Of a stretch of DNA of 64,000 bases, positions 17,673-27,700 are shown one piece after another. The translations under genes and the position numbers were made by a program. This DNA comes from Bifidobacterium pseudolongum subsp. globosum. Its GTDB lineage: Bacteria > Actinomycetota > Actinomycetes > Actinomycetales > Bifidobacteriaceae. The first letter of the stretch is position 1. The number at the start of each line of letters is the position of its first letter. The notes below the pieces were generated by a model. It was not told the origin of the DNA and did not search any database. It saw only the letters and a program-made list of their open reading frames with translations. The stretch lies in assembly GCF_000741295.1 (NCBI RefSeq), contig NZ_JGZG01000005.1, forward strand, positions 496,001 through 560,000, given 5' to 3'.

Positions 17673-18638
17673 ATGGAGCATGACAACTCACCGATTGGAT
17701 TCTTCAAGATGCTCGGCATCACCGAGAAGGAGCTCTCGGAGTATTCAATCAGGTTGAATCAGAGCAGCGACGCATGGTTCGATGCTATGACAATGTATTA
17801 TGAGCAGCACGATGCGCTGATGGATTGGGTGTTCACACGCAGGTGGAACGGCAGCAGGGCCGGTGGCAATCTACGGCGGCGCAAGGTGCTGCAGTTCATC
17901 CAGCTCAACAGCCGTGAGAAACCGGCAACCCATTGGCTGTTCATCGGCGGCTATGAGGTTGGTGACACGGTGATGCGCGGAGGCAACGAGGTCTATCAAC
18001 GCAAACCGATCGAGCGCTTCCGCCCCTTCGAAGCGCGCACCGTCGTCGTCTACCGCAAGAGGCGAGGCGCGATACAGATGGTGAACGACATGGCCGATGC
18101 CGGGCTGCGGGCGCGCTTCTTCGACACGATGATCGTCGAGAAGATCGCGCAATCGCCTGTGTCCGCGATGCCGTTCCCCGGATACGACAACGTACGTCTG
18201 TCCTTCAAAGAGCTCGTCGCCGCCGTGCATAACGACGAATGGCGCGGCGCACTGGGAGCTGTCAACGCCGTGTATCTGCAGACCGACACGCTCACCGGTT
18301 GGCACTATGTCGGTTCGGCTTACAGCCGCCATGGTGGCGAACGTGGCCTGTTGTCACGCTGGCAGGAATACGCGCAAGGCGACCACACCGGCGGCAACAA
18401 GCTATTGAAAGACCTGGTCACCGAACAAGGGGTGTCGTACATCGAGGAGCACTTCCAATATTCGATCCTCGACATCTTCGACCCCCGTGTGGCGGACCGC
18501 ACGGTCATCGAACGTGAGCACTGGTGGATGGACACGCTTGGCTCGGTGCGAAACGAAAAGGCCGACCACCCCCATGGCTACAATTCCAAGCTCCAGTGGC
18601 GCCGTACCGGTGAAGGAGAGGATGCCGGCACTGACTGA
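17673..18638 (+). CDS. GIY-YIG nuclease family protein
   Basis: 321 aa. The C-terminal half is a GIY-YIG endonuclease domain: AVYLQ (199-203) is the GIY strand and HYVGSAY (211-217) the YIG strand. SRW (R229) and IEREHWW (E280/E282) supply the conserved arginine and metal-binding glutamate, and HGYN (N304) closes the domain. The N-terminal 190 residues (WNGSRAGGNLRRRKVLQFIQ, HWLFIGGYEV) form a separate domain often seen in front of this uncharacterised GIY-YIG group, possibly DNA-binding. All expected active-site residues are present. It is the last gene of the plus-strand operon, 53 bp before the convergent aroQ stop. A stand-alone cytoplasmic DNase in an apparently integrated cassette suggests defence or mobile-element biology rather than repair. 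Confidence 0.85.
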   Translation: MEHDNSPIGFFKMLGITEKELSEYSIRLNQSSDAWFDAMTMYYEQHDALMDWVFTRRWNGSRAGGNLRRRKVLQFIQLNSREKPATHWLFIGGYEVGDTVMRGGNEVYQRKPIERFRPFEARTVVVYRKRRGAIQMVNDMADAGLRARFFDTMIVEKIAQSPVSAMPFPGYDNVRLSFKELVAAVHNDEWRGALGAVNAVYLQTDTLTGWHYVGSAYSRHGGERGLLSRWQEYAQGDHTGGNKLLKDLVTEQGVSYIEEHFQYSILDIFDPRVADRTVIEREHWWMDTLGSVRNEKADHPHGYNSKLQWRRTGEGEDAGTD

Positions 18639-18691
18639 CAGGTCGTCTGGCGCCCTTCCCCTCATCGTATCGGTGTTGGAATGTATTCCGC

Positions 18692-19153
18692 TCACGCCTT
18701 CGTCAGCTCGGCCACCGCCTCAAGCGCGAGTTTGTAGCCGAAGAAGCCAAGGCCGGTGATCGTGCCGGTGGCGACCGGGCTGATCACGGAACGCTTGCGG
18801 AACTCATCGCGCGCGGCCGGGTTCGAGATATGCACTTCGATGAGCGGCATATCCGCATCAAGCACCATGTGCGCCGCGTCGGCGAGCGCATACGAGTAAT
18901 GCGTGAACGCGGCCGGGTTCATGACGACCGCCTTCTGCCCCTCGGCCGCCTCGTGCATCCACTGCACCATCTGCGCTTCGTCGTCGGTCTGCCGCACGTC
19001 CACGTCGAGACCAAGCTCCTGCGCCCACTGCGTGCACAGCCTGCGCAGCTGCTCGAGGTCCTGCCTGCCGTACACGTCCGGCTGCCGTACGCCGAGGCGC
19101 CCGAGATTCGGTCCGTTGACGACGATCACCTTGACTGGCTCAGCTTCGGCCAT
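18692..19153 (-). CDS. aroQ: 3-dehydroquinate dehydratase, type II
   Basis: Third step of the shikimate pathway: 3-dehydroquinate to 3-dehydroshikimate. 153 aa, normal for type II enzymes. Family motifs are present: VVNGPNLGRLGVRQPDVYG near the start with the catalytic tyrosine, NPAAFTHYSYALADA, and IEVHISNPAARDEFR with the catalytic histidine. The ATG at 19153 has GGAG upstream. It follows aroC and aroKB in the same direction. Its 3' end is also found as a diverged relic at 13636-13716, which suggests that the 5-kb cassette between them was inserted at this gene. Confidence 0.95.
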   Translation of the reverse strand: MAEAEPVKVIVVNGPNLGRLGVRQPDVYGRQDLEQLRRLCTQWAQELGLDVDVRQTDDEAQMVQWMHEAAEGQKAVVMNPAAFTHYSYALADAAHMVLDADMPLIEVHISNPAARDEFRKRSVISPVATGTITGLGFFGYKLALEAVAELTKA

Positions 19154-19207
19154 ATCCACTCCAATCCTTTGCGGGCTTCCCAGCCCCATGATAATACCGT
19201 CTGCGCG

Positions 19208-20857
19208 TCACGCCTGTTGGCGCACGCGTTCGAACGCCTCGCGCACCGCTTGAGCATCGGGGTCGTTGAGGTGGAACGGCTTGCCGATCTTTTCGAGCCC
19301 CACGAACCGCAGTGTATTGCCGCGCGCCTTCTTGTCGCGGTGCATCAGGGCGAGCACCGCGTCGAAATCGGCGCCGTTCCAAGACGTGGGCAGGCCAAGC
19401 CGGTCGAGCAGGTCGTAGGTGTATTCCACGGTCTGACGGTCGAGGTGCCCGGTCAGGTTCGACAGTTCGGCGGCGTAGATCATGCCGACGGCCACGGCGT
19501 TGCCGTGACGCCAGCGGAAATGCTCGAGTTGTTCGACCGCGTGGCCGAACGTGTGTCCGTAGTTGAGGAACTCGCGCAGGCCCGCTTCCTTGAGGTCGGC
19601 GGACACATGGTGCGCCTTGACGCGCACGGTGCGTTCGATGAGTTCGGCGACGACGGGTTTGAGCGGCGAGTCGAGGAATGTCTCGCCGTCGAACGCGCGC
19701 AGTTCGCTGGCATGCTCCTCAAGGATCGCCAGGATCTCAGGGTCGCGGATGAAGCCTGATTTCGCTACTTCGCCGAGGCCTTCGATGAAGATGTCGTTCG
19801 GCAGCGACGTGAGTGTGCGCAGGTCGGCGAGCACACCAGCGGGCGTGTAGAACGAGCCGACGAGGTTCTTGCCTTGCGGCGTGTTGATACCGGTCTTGCC
19901 GCCCGTCGACGCGTCGACCATCGCCAGCAGCGAGGTCGGGCAGTTCACATAGCGTACACCGCGCATCCATGTGGCCGCGATGAACCCGGCGAGGTCGGTG
20001 CAGGCGCCGCCGCCAAGGCCGACGATCGCGTCGGACCGTGTGAAGCCTTCGTTGCCGAGCCTTTCCCAGATGCCGTTGGCCACGTGCGCGGTCTTGCCCG
20101 CTTCGGCGTCGGGCACCACAATGTCGCTCACATCGTAGCCTGCCTTGCGCAGGATCGCACGGGCGCGGTCGGAGTGCCGCTGCACGGATTGCGTATGGAT
20201 GAGCGCCACGCGCACCGGACCTTCGCCGAGCACGTCCGGCAGGTGGTTCAACACGCCTTCGCCGATGCGCACGTCGTAGGGCTCAATGCCGGAACCGTCT
20301 ACATGCACAATGCCTTCGTCTGTCATCTCAATCATCTTCCTCGCTGCGGTTTTGGGGGTCATGCCGTGGGTGCGGACCACGACGTTGCTCACGGCGCGGT
20401 AGGTCGGGTCGCGCTGTTCGTAGAGGGCCATCCAGCGTGCATCGGCGTCACCGTCGAGCATCGGCCGGCCGCCGGCGCGGCGTGCTCGGGTCATGGCCTC
20501 ATGCGGGTCCGCCTGCAGGTAAATCACCTTGCCGCCGGCGCGCGCGTATGCGGCCAGTCCTTGCTGCACGGCCGGCGTCATCGGGGCGCCGCCGCCCAAT
20601 GCGTAGATGCCGTCGAAGCCTTCGAGTGTCTCGAGGATCACCTCACGCTCCACGTCGCGGAACGCGGGCTCGCCTTGCTGTGCGAAATACTGTGGGATCG
20701 ACATGCCGATGCGCCGTTCGATCTGGATGTCGGCGTCACGGAACGGCAGGCCCATCATCTGCGCCATTTCCTTGCCGAGCCGGGTCTTGCCCGCACCCAT
20801 CATGCCGATGATGACGGCTAGGGGACGCACCGCCCCATCATGTGCTGTGGTGGCCAT
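19208..20857 (-). CDS. aroKB: Bifunctional shikimate kinase / 3-dehydroquinate synthase
   Basis: 549 aa fusion of two shikimate-pathway enzymes. Residues 1 to about 180 are shikimate kinase: P-loop GMMGAGKT, substrate-binding DADIQIERR and GGGAP, lid RPML. From about residue 195 the protein is 3-dehydroquinate synthase: [21 protein letters not shown], the metal/active-site region STGGKTGIN and HGNAVAVGM. Both halves look catalytically complete. The start is uncertain: ATG 20857 has GGTGAG upstream, while a GTG at 20866 overlaps the aroC stop as GTGA. Either way it is coupled to aroC. The fusion of non-consecutive steps is known in bifidobacteria. Confidence 0.94.
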   Translation of the reverse strand: MATTAHDGAVRPLAVIIGMMGAGKTRLGKEMAQMMGLPFRDADIQIERRIGMSIPQYFAQQGEPAFRDVEREVILETLEGFDGIYALGGGAPMTPAVQQGLAAYARAGGKVIYLQADPHEAMTRARRAGGRPMLDGDADARWMALYEQRDPTYRAVSNVVVRTHGMTPKTAARKMIEMTDEGIVHVDGSGIEPYDVRIGEGVLNHLPDVLGEGPVRVALIHTQSVQRHSDRARAILRKAGYDVSDIVVPDAEAGKTAHVANGIWERLGNEGFTRSDAIVGLGGGACTDLAGFIAATWMRGVRYVNCPTSLLAMVDASTGGKTGINTPQGKNLVGSFYTPAGVLADLRTLTSLPNDIFIEGLGEVAKSGFIRDPEILAILEEHASELRAFDGETFLDSPLKPVVAELIERTVRVKAHHVSADLKEAGLREFLNYGHTFGHAVEQLEHFRWRHGNAVAVGMIYAAELSNLTGHLDRQTVEYTYDLLDRLGLPTSWNGADFDAVLALMHRDKKARGNTLRFVGLEKIGKPFHLNDPDAQAVREAFERVRQQA

Positions 20858-20862
20858 GGCAC

Positions 20863-22050
20863 TCACCGCATGTGCTCTGGCCACGAGGCCAGATAGCCTT
20901 CAAGGTTGCGCCGTGTCTCGTCCACACTGTCGCCACCGAACTTCTCGAGCAGTTCGCGGGCCAAGGTGAGGCGCACCATGGCCTCGACCACAACGGCCGC
21001 CGCTGGCACCGCGGTGCTGTCGGAACGTTGGTTGATCGCCTGGGCCGCCTCACCGGTGGCCACATCCACGGTGCGCAGCGCCTTGGGGATTGACGGAATT
21101 GGCTTCATCGCCGCGCGCACGCGGATCGGCTGCCCATTGGACATGCCGCCTTCGATGCCGCCGGCACGGTTCGTCAGACGGTCGATATGGCCGTCATCGC
21201 CCACCACCATCTCGTCGTGCGCCTGCGAGCCCGGGCGCATCGCTTCAAGGAACCCATCGCCGATCTCAACGCCTTTGATGGCTTGCACGCCCATGGCCGC
21301 GGCGGCCAAGGCGGCGTCGAGCCTGCGGTCGGATTCCACATAGGTGCCGACGCCTGCCGGCATGCCATAGGCAATCACCTCGACGACACCGCCAAGGGTG
21401 TCCGCATTGGCTTTCGCCTCATCGATGCGCGCAATCATCCGCGCTTCGGCATCACTGTCGAGCGTGCGCACGGGCGAGGCGTCCAATCGCTCCACGTCGT
21501 CGGGGGTCGGGTCCACCGACTGTCCCTCGACACCTGCACCACCGATGGAGAGTACGTGGGAGACGGTGCGGATGCCCGCCACCTGCTCGAGGAACCGTGC
21601 GGCCACCTCACCCAAGGCAACGCGCGAAGCCGTCTCGCGTGCGCTTGACCGTTCAAGCACCGGGCGGGCGTCATCAAAACCGTACTTGCGCATGCCGGTC
21701 AGGTCAGCGTGCCCGGGGCGTGGGCGGCTCAACGGCGCATTGCGGCCCTCGCGCGCAATCTCGTGATCGAGTGGGTCGGCGCTCATCACTTCCGTCCACT
21801 TGGGCCATTCGGTGTTGCCGATCTCGATGGCGATCGGCGAGCCGAGCGTGCTGCCGTGGCGCACGCCGGTGAGCAGACGCACCTGGTCCTGTTCGAATTT
21901 CATGCGCGCGCCACGGCCATACCCCAGCCGTCTGCGGGCGAGGGCCCCACGAATGTCGTCGCTCGTGACCTCAACCCCGGCCGGAATCCCTTCGATCATC
22001 GCCACAAGCGCCTCGCCATGCGATTCGCCCGCCGTCTGCCAACGCAACAT
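20863..22050 (-). CDS. aroC: Chorismate synthase
   Basis: Last step of the shikimate pathway: EPSP to chorismate, needing reduced FMN. 395 aa, full length. Signatures [14 protein letters not shown] at the N-terminus, [14 protein letters not shown] and [14 protein letters not shown] are all present. The ATG at 22050 is preceded by AAAGGAG. It heads the aroC-aroKB-aroQ unit and diverges from the prepilin peptidase gene at 22095, so the 44-bp gap must hold promoters for both directions. Confidence 0.96.
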   Translation of the reverse strand: MLRWQTAGESHGEALVAMIEGIPAGVEVTSDDIRGALARRRLGYGRGARMKFEQDQVRLLTGVRHGSTLGSPIAIEIGNTEWPKWTEVMSADPLDHEIAREGRNAPLSRPRPGHADLTGMRKYGFDDARPVLERSSARETASRVALGEVAARFLEQVAGIRTVSHVLSIGGAGVEGQSVDPTPDDVERLDASPVRTLDSDAEARMIARIDEAKANADTLGGVVEVIAYGMPAGVGTYVESDRRLDAALAAAAMGVQAIKGVEIGDGFLEAMRPGSQAHDEMVVGDDGHIDRLTNRAGGIEGGMSNGQPIRVRAAMKPIPSIPKALRTVDVATGEAAQAINQRSDSTAVPAAAVVVEAMVRLTLARELLEKFGGDSVDETRRNLEGYLASWPEHMR

Positions 22051-22082
22051 GCCCGCTCCTTTATCTCGGTGAATACTGCGAC

Positions 22083-22088
22083 TATCTT
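22083..22088 (+). promoter_or_regulatory. -10 box for a probable leaderless transcript
   Basis: TATCTT ends 6 nt before the ATG at 22095 and there is no purine-rich ribosome site in between. That is the geometry of leaderless mRNAs in high-GC Gram-positives. Confidence 0.45.
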
Positions 22089-22094
22089 AACGGT

Positions 22095-22559
22095 ATGCCG
22101 TACTTTTGCTACCTGCCGAGTCTGCTCTTCGGAATCGCCGTAAGCGCGCACGATGTGCGCACGCGGCGCATTCCGCGCGCATGGATCGCGTGCGGTGTGT
22201 TATGCCAACTGGTGGCATTCACCGTGGCCGCGGCATATGCAGGACGATGGGAAGCGCTCGCCGGAGCGCTCACCGGCATGGTGGCGGGCGCTGGCATCCA
22301 GTTGGCGCTCGCGTTGATTCGCCCCGGCGCGGTCGGGCTGGGCGATGTCACACTCTGCGCGCTCGTGGGATGCGCTGTCGGCGGTCACTCCCCCACCGCC
22401 TTTGTGCTGTGGTGGATGTGCATGGCGGCCATCGGCGCGGGATGGATCCTGGCATGGCAGGCACTGCGGCATATGCAGATGACCGGTGCACACGGCAAAG
22501 CGCCGTTCGCACCGGTCATCGTGGCGGCGGGAGTCGCCACCATTGCGTTCCTGGGTTAG
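22095..22559 (+). CDS. Prepilin peptidase (A24 family), single-domain
   Basis: Membrane aspartic protease that cleaves leader peptides of type IV/Tad-type prepilins. 154 aa, several hydrophobic helices. The two catalytic aspartates are in SAHDVRTRRIP (D20) and GLGD (D84), and a PFAP element near the end is also typical. It lacks the N-terminal methylase domain of PilD, like TadV/CpaA and archaeal-type enzymes. No pilin or Tad genes are nearby, so its substrates are elsewhere. It overlaps the convergent mltG gene by 4 nt and seems to be leaderless. Confidence 0.85.
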   Translation: MPYFCYLPSLLFGIAVSAHDVRTRRIPRAWIACGVLCQLVAFTVAAAYAGRWEALAGALTGMVAGAGIQLALALIRPGAVGLGDVTLCALVGCAVGGHSPTAFVLWWMCMAAIGAGWILAWQALRHMQMTGAHGKAPFAPVIVAAGVATIAFLG

Positions 22560-23737
22560 TTCGCGCCGTCGTTGTTCTGCTTGTACTCCTGCACGTACTG
22601 TTCGAACTGGTCGTAGTTGTCGGTGAACTTGGTCTCACCGGTCTTGAGGTTCGTCGTCACGAAGTACAGCCAATTGCCGTCGCTGGGGTGCATCGCCGCC
22701 TCGACGGCGTCATCGCCCGGATTGCTGATTGGGGTGGGAGGCAGTCCCTTGTTGACGCGCGTGTTGTATGGATTGCTGCCGTCGTTGAGCTGGTCGTTCG
22801 TCAATTCGGTGCCGTTGATGCCGAATCCATAGGCCACTGTGCTGTCCATGCCGAGCGACATGTCGTCGTTGAGTCGGTTTTGGATGACGCGGCTGACCAT
22901 GCCGTAGTATTCGGGCGAATTGACCTCCGCTTCCACGATGGAAGCGATGATCAGTGTGCGTTCACGGTCCGCGCCTTGCGTCACGCCCAGCTCGTCGAGC
23001 TTGCTGATGCGCGCCTTGACCATATCGGTAAGAATCTGCGTAGCGCTGGGGTCCGCCGAGACGTTGTACACGCCCGGCTCAAGCCAGCCTTCGAAATTGC
23101 CGTTGGCTTCCGCCGGCAGGATTTTCGACGCCTCTTCGGCGTTGGTGGTGACGGCCTCGAAGTCCTTCAGTTCGATGCCGGACGCCTCAGATGCACGTTC
23201 GAGCACCGCCTGCAGACGTTCGCCCTGCCGCACTTCCACGAAGCCCTTGGCATTGCCTTGGTCGGAGAGGATCTGCGCGGCCTGCGACGCCTTCATCTGG
23301 TGTTTGAGCTCATAGGTGCCCGGATACAACGTCATGTCGTTTGCGGAGACCACGCCGGTGAACGCGTCCACGGACTTGATCACGCCCTCCCGCACCAGAT
23401 GCTCGGCGATCTGCGTCACGCCTTCCCCGGCGGTGACCGTGAACGCGACACTGCCGGAGCCCGGTCCCGGGTAATCCTCGACGACCGAGGAATCCGCAAG
23501 GGTGTTGTGCCGCCATTGTTTGACGGCACGGTAGGCGTAGATGCCACCGACGATCAGCGCGATGACCACCGCAATCGCGATGATGAGTTTCACCATCCTA
23601 TGACGTTGCTTGCTTTTGCGCTTCATGCGCATGTCGCGACGCGACCGGAGTGGTGCAGGGGGTGCCCCCGCATCGTCCTGTTGCGCATTCCCCCATGAAT
23701 CATCGTCATTGAAAAAATCATGGATGTCGTCTGACAC
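22556..23737 (-). CDS. mltG: Endolytic peptidoglycan transglycosylase MltG
   Basis: Membrane-bound lytic transglycosylase that cuts nascent glycan strands. 393 aa: an acidic cytoplasmic tail of about 40 residues, a basic stretch, one membrane helix (about 49-70), a LysM-like segment (TVTAGEGVTQIAEHLV), then the YceG catalytic domain. The catalytic glutamate lies in IIASIVEAE, and the closing motifs NPYNTR, GLPPTPISNPG and LYFVT are intact. It is the last gene of the alaS-ruvX-mltG run, 27 bp after ruvX. Confidence 0.94.
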   Translation of the reverse strand: MSDDIHDFFNDDDSWGNAQQDDAGAPPAPLRSRRDMRMKRKSKQRHRMVKLIIAIAVVIALIVGGIYAYRAVKQWRHNTLADSSVVEDYPGPGSGSVAFTVTAGEGVTQIAEHLVREGVIKSVDAFTGVVSANDMTLYPGTYELKHQMKASQAAQILSDQGNAKGFVEVRQGERLQAVLERASEASGIELKDFEAVTTNAEEASKILPAEANGNFEGWLEPGVYNVSADPSATQILTDMVKARISKLDELGVTQGADRERTLIIASIVEAEVNSPEYYGMVSRVIQNRLNDDMSLGMDSTVAYGFGINGTELTNDQLNDGSNPYNTRVNKGLPPTPISNPGDDAVEAAMHPSDGNWLYFVTTNLKTGETKFTDNYDQFEQYVQEYKQNNDGAN

Positions 23738-23764
23738 GCTTGCTCCTCATAACTTCATCTATGC

Positions 23765-24214
23765 TCATGGTCGGTCGAGCGCCATCTGGAGGATGGTCAC
23801 CGCGGACTGCTGATCGACGACCGCCCTGTGGTGGCGACTGTCGATTTGGGCATCGAATAGCCGCCGATGGGCGTCGACCGTCGTCAGCCGTTCATCTATG
23901 AGCATAACATCTGGCGTCCATGTGATGCCAGATTGTGGATCATTCCGCTCATGTTCAAGCCGTGTGACCAGATTGGTGGACCAGCGGCGCGCCTTTTTCG
24001 CGCTACGCCCTTCGGTCCCATCCATATCCAGTGGCAGGCCGATGACAACACGATCCACCCGGTTGTCTTCGATGACGTTGAGCACGTCATCGAACGCCTC
24101 GAAATAGTCCCGCCGGACTGTGATGTTGCCGGCGGGATGCGCCAGCGTGAGCTCCGGGTCGGACAATGCCAGTCCGACCCGTGCGTTCCCCAGATCAACG
24201 CCAAGCCACACCAT
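23765..24214 (-). CDS. ruvX: Holliday junction resolvase-like / pre-16S rRNA nuclease YqgF
   Basis: RNase H-fold nuclease of the YqgF/RuvX family, 149 aa. GVDLGNARVGLALSD gives the first catalytic aspartate, VIGLPLDMDGTEG the second strand, and LIDERLTT plus VDQQSAVTILQ the remaining acidic residues. It lies 6 nt downstream of alaS, the usual actinobacterial arrangement, so it is part of that operon. Confidence 0.93.
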   Translation of the reverse strand: MVWLGVDLGNARVGLALSDPELTLAHPAGNITVRRDYFEAFDDVLNVIEDNRVDRVVIGLPLDMDGTEGRSAKKARRWSTNLVTRLEHERNDPQSGITWTPDVMLIDERLTTVDAHRRLFDAQIDSRHHRAVVDQQSAVTILQMALDRP

Positions 24215-24220
24215 ACGCGC

Positions 24221-26917
24221 TCAGGCCTTCACGGCCTCACGCTGCAGCGCTTCGAGCGCGGCGTCGATCTGCGTCGCGTCAGAGCCGCCGCCCTGGGCGA
24301 AGTCGGGCTTGCCGCCGCCGCCACCGCCGAGCATCTTGGATGCGCCACGCACCAGGTCACCGGCCTTGATGCCGTCCTTGCGCGCAGCCTCATTCGTGGC
24401 CACGGCCACCATCGGGCGGTCGTCCTCGTTCATGCCGGCGAGGGCCACCACCACGGGCTTGTCGTCGCCCAGACGGTTGCGGATGTCCATGACGGTCTTG
24501 CGCAGCACGTCGAAGGAACCGAAATGGCCCACGTTCTTCGCGGCCACCACAACCGGCGCGTTCGATTCCTTGGCGGTCTGGATGATCTGCGGTACCGAGG
24601 CGGCCAGTTGCGCCTCATACATCGACGCGAGCTTGCGGTCGGAATCCTTGAGCTTGGCGAGCAGCGTGTTCACACGCTCGGCGAGCTCATCGGGGCGCGC
24701 GTTGAGCGTGTCGGACAGCTGCGAGACGAGTGCATGCTCACGTGCGTTGTAATCGTAGGCGCTTTGGCCCACGAGCGCGTCCACACGGCGCACACCGGAA
24801 CCCACCGAGGCTTCGGACAGGATGTTGACCATGCCGATCTTGCCGGCGTAGTCGACGTGCGTGCCCCCGCACAGCTCACGGCTCCAGCCGTCGTCACCAA
24901 TCGTCACGACACGCACCACATCGCCGTACTTCTCACCGAACAGGTGCATGGCGCCGAGCGCAATGGCGTCGTCGAACTTCATCTCCTGCGTAGACACACG
25001 CAGATTGTCGCGCAGACGGTCGTTCACGCGCGCTTCCACAGCGCTCATGAGCGACTTGGTCGGGGCCTTGGGCCACTGGAAGTCGAAGCGCAGGCGGTTC
25101 GGCGCGTCTTCGGAACCGCGCTGGGTGGCCTGTGGGCCGAGCTCCTCACGCAGAGCCTTGTGCACGATGTGCGTCGCGGTGTGCGAACGCGCGATCGCGC
25201 CACGGCGTTCGACGTCGATCTCCGCGGTCACTTCGGCACCGACGACGAGTGTGCCTTCGATGAGGCGGCACTGGTGCACGATGAGGTCCTTGATCGGCTT
25301 CTGCACGTCGTCCACCTCAAGCACGGCGCCATCATCAGAGACGATGTCGCCCTGATCGGCGAGCTGGCCGCCGGCCTCCGCGTAGAACGGCGTACGGTCC
25401 AGGATCACCTCGACGGTGGCGGGGGCCGACACCGCCGGCACCGAGCCGACGCCTTCCTGCATGATGCCGATGACACGGCTGCGCGACGTCATGTCGGTGT
25501 AGCCGAGGAACTCGATCGGCGCCTGCATCTTGTTCTTGAAGTCGTCGTATTCGCTCAGGTCCACGTTGTGGCGCTTCTTCAGTGCATCCTGACGGGCGCG
25601 CGACTTCTGTTCGTTCATCAGTTCACGGAACTTGGCCTCATCGACCTTGACACCTTGGTCCTGCGCCATTTCGAGGGTCAGCTCGATCGGGAAGCCATAA
25701 GTGTCGTGCAGCGTGAACGCTGCGTCGCCGGAGACCACGGGCTGCGCGTCCTGCTTGCCGGCCGCCTGCTCTCTGGCCTGCTTCACCGCGACGTCGAAGA
25801 TCTCGATGCCGTTCGTCAGCGTGCGGCGGAACGCGTCCTCCTCGCCGTACGCGGCTTCGGAGACATCGTGGAACGTGGCGGCAAGCTCGGGGTAGTTCGG
25901 CTCCATCGCGGCTTCGGAAACCGGCAGCAGTTCCGGCATCACCGGCGTCATCACGCCGAGCACACGCATCGCCTCGATGGTGCGGCGCAGCAGTCGGCGC
26001 AACACATAGCCGCGGCCGGCATTGCTCGGGCGCACACCATCGCTCATGATCATCAGCGCCGAACGCACATGGTCGGCGACGACACGCAGCTTGACGTCGG
26101 CGTCGGCGTTCTCGCCGTACTTGACGCCCGCGAGCTTTTCCGCGGCCTCGATGACCGGGAAGACCTCGTCGGTCTCGTAGATGTTCTGCTTGCCCTGCAG
26201 CAGGTATGCCAGACGCTCAAGGCCAGCACCAGTGTCGATGTTCTTGTGCTTGAGCTCGCCGGCGATGTGCAGGTCGGTCTTCGACTTGACGTTGTCGACC
26301 ATGTAGTTCTCGAACACGAGGTCCCAGATTTCGATGTAACGGTTCTCGTCGGCGATCGGGCCGCCTTCCTTGCCGTACTCGGGGCCGCGGTCCACGTAGA
26401 TCTCCGAGCAGGGGCCGCCGGGGCCGGGGCCGCCGGTCGTCCAGAAGTTGTCTTCCATGCCCAGGATCTGGATGTGCTCGGGGTCGACGCCCTCGTTGCG
26501 CCAGATGGCGCGGGCTTCCTCGTCGTCGGTGTAGGTGGTCATCCACAGCTTTTCGGGGTCGAAGCCGTAGCCGCCCTGCTCCACCGGCAGGGTGAGCAGC
26601 TCGTAGGCGTAGTGGATGGCCTCTTCCTTGAAGTAGTCGCCGAACGAGAAATTGCCCAGCATCTGGAAGAAGGTGCCGTGGCGGGTGGTCTTGCCCACCT
26701 CTTCGATGTCGAGCGTGCGCACGCACTTCTGGTTGCTCGCCATGCGGTGGCTCGGCGGGGTCTGCTCCCCCATCAGGTACGGGATGAACGGCACCATGCC
26801 GGCGATTGTGAACAGCGTGGTGGGGTTCGGCGAGATGAGCGAAGCCGACGGCACCACCAGATGGTCGTGCTTCTTGAAATAATTGAGATAGGTCTGTGCG
26901 ATCTGCGCGGTACGCAT
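24221..26917 (-). CDS. alaS: Alanyl-tRNA synthetase
   Basis: Class II aminoacyl-tRNA synthetase charging tRNA-Ala. 898 aa: catalytic domain from the start ([20 protein letters not shown], motif 2-like [15 protein letters not shown]), tRNA-recognition domain, editing domain with the zinc-binding [13 protein letters not shown] and [13 protein letters not shown], and the C-terminal DHHA1-like domain ending in [15 protein letters not shown]. The ATG at 26917 is chosen because homology begins there and AAGGAG lies upstream. Confidence 0.96.
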   Translation of the reverse strand: MRTAQIAQTYLNYFKKHDHLVVPSASLISPNPTTLFTIAGMVPFIPYLMGEQTPPSHRMASNQKCVRTLDIEEVGKTTRHGTFFQMLGNFSFGDYFKEEAIHYAYELLTLPVEQGGYGFDPEKLWMTTYTDDEEARAIWRNEGVDPEHIQILGMEDNFWTTGGPGPGGPCSEIYVDRGPEYGKEGGPIADENRYIEIWDLVFENYMVDNVKSKTDLHIAGELKHKNIDTGAGLERLAYLLQGKQNIYETDEVFPVIEAAEKLAGVKYGENADADVKLRVVADHVRSALMIMSDGVRPSNAGRGYVLRRLLRRTIEAMRVLGVMTPVMPELLPVSEAAMEPNYPELAATFHDVSEAAYGEEDAFRRTLTNGIEIFDVAVKQAREQAAGKQDAQPVVSGDAAFTLHDTYGFPIELTLEMAQDQGVKVDEAKFRELMNEQKSRARQDALKKRHNVDLSEYDDFKNKMQAPIEFLGYTDMTSRSRVIGIMQEGVGSVPAVSAPATVEVILDRTPFYAEAGGQLADQGDIVSDDGAVLEVDDVQKPIKDLIVHQCRLIEGTLVVGAEVTAEIDVERRGAIARSHTATHIVHKALREELGPQATQRGSEDAPNRLRFDFQWPKAPTKSLMSAVEARVNDRLRDNLRVSTQEMKFDDAIALGAMHLFGEKYGDVVRVVTIGDDGWSRELCGGTHVDYAGKIGMVNILSEASVGSGVRRVDALVGQSAYDYNAREHALVSQLSDTLNARPDELAERVNTLLAKLKDSDRKLASMYEAQLAASVPQIIQTAKESNAPVVVAAKNVGHFGSFDVLRKTVMDIRNRLGDDKPVVVALAGMNEDDRPMVAVATNEAARKDGIKAGDLVRGASKMLGGGGGGKPDFAQGGGSDATQIDAALEALQREAVKA

Positions 26918-26973
26918 GTAGGGGGACGCTCCTTGGTATGTCCTATGTGGTTGTGGGTTGGCTGCGGTTGGGG

Positions 26974-27213
26974 TCACTGCAGCTTGTCGATGTAACGGTT
27001 GTTGAGCTCCGCTTCGCGCGTGCGGCGCACCTGCGTGAACTCATTGACGAGGCCTTCGAGCGTGCGCATGCCCACGTTCTCCTGATCGGGACCCAGCAGG
27101 AACTGACGCGCCTTGTCGGGCGTGTTGGCTTTCACATACGCTTGGGCCTTGCTGACGGCGACGACTCCGGCGACCACACCGAGCCCCACCCAGAACAGAC
27201 GTTTGAACATCAC
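26974..27213 (-). CDS. Small membrane protein upstream of alaS (DUF6167-like)
   Basis: 79 aa: N-terminal membrane helix ([17 protein letters not shown]), then a short charged helical tail. Small proteins of this type sit between the DUF948 gene and alaS in many actinobacteria. Its ATG overlaps the DUF948 stop (ATGA), so it is translationally coupled. The function is unknown. Confidence 0.8.
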   Translation of the reverse strand: MMFKRLFWVGLGVVAGVVAVSKAQAYVKANTPDKARQFLLGPDQENVGMRTLEGLVNEFTQVRRTREAELNNRYIDKLQ

Positions 27214-27614
27214 TCCCCCTTGGCTTCTTCGACGACGACGACGGAGGCCTTGTTGGCCTGGTTCTTATGCAGGAACGATTGCGCGGTGACCTTCATCGCA
27301 TAGAACGTGGAGGCCAGCTTGATGACCGGCTTGCCCAGGAACGAGCCGTAGAGGTTGGTCAATGCGCCGACGTTGTTGGCTGTGCTCGACGCAGCTGCCG
27401 AGATCTTGTTCACGTCGGTGAGCGACTTGTTGACCTGCTGCACTGTGGTCACGCCCTCATCGAGCGCCGGCAGCGCATGGTCGCCGGTCTCCTTGACGGT
27501 GTCGGCGATCTGGTCGAACAGCTTGCCAAGACGGATCAACGGGTAGATCAGGAATCCGGCAAGGATGGCGAAGGCGATCGCCGCGATTAGTCCTGCAATT
27601 TCACCAGCACCCAT
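27210..27614 (-). CDS. DUF948 domain-containing membrane protein
   Basis: 134 aa. One N-terminal membrane helix (IAGLIAAIAFAILAGFLIYPL), then an amphipathic helical region (TVKETGDHALPALDEGVTTV and following) typical of DUF948, thought to form coiled coils at the membrane. First gene of the unit DUF948 - small membrane protein - alaS - ruvX - mltG. The biochemical role is not established. Confidence 0.85.
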   Translation of the reverse strand: MGAGEIAGLIAAIAFAILAGFLIYPLIRLGKLFDQIADTVKETGDHALPALDEGVTTVQQVNKSLTDVNKISAAASSTANNVGALTNLYGSFLGKPVIKLASTFYAMKVTAQSFLHKNQANKASVVVVEEAKGE

Positions 27615-27700
27615 GGATGTGCACCTCTTTCTTGGTCACGGCATACGCCACGACGACTCTTACCCGCATTAGCGTAACCAATCACCCAGACCAGCCAAGC

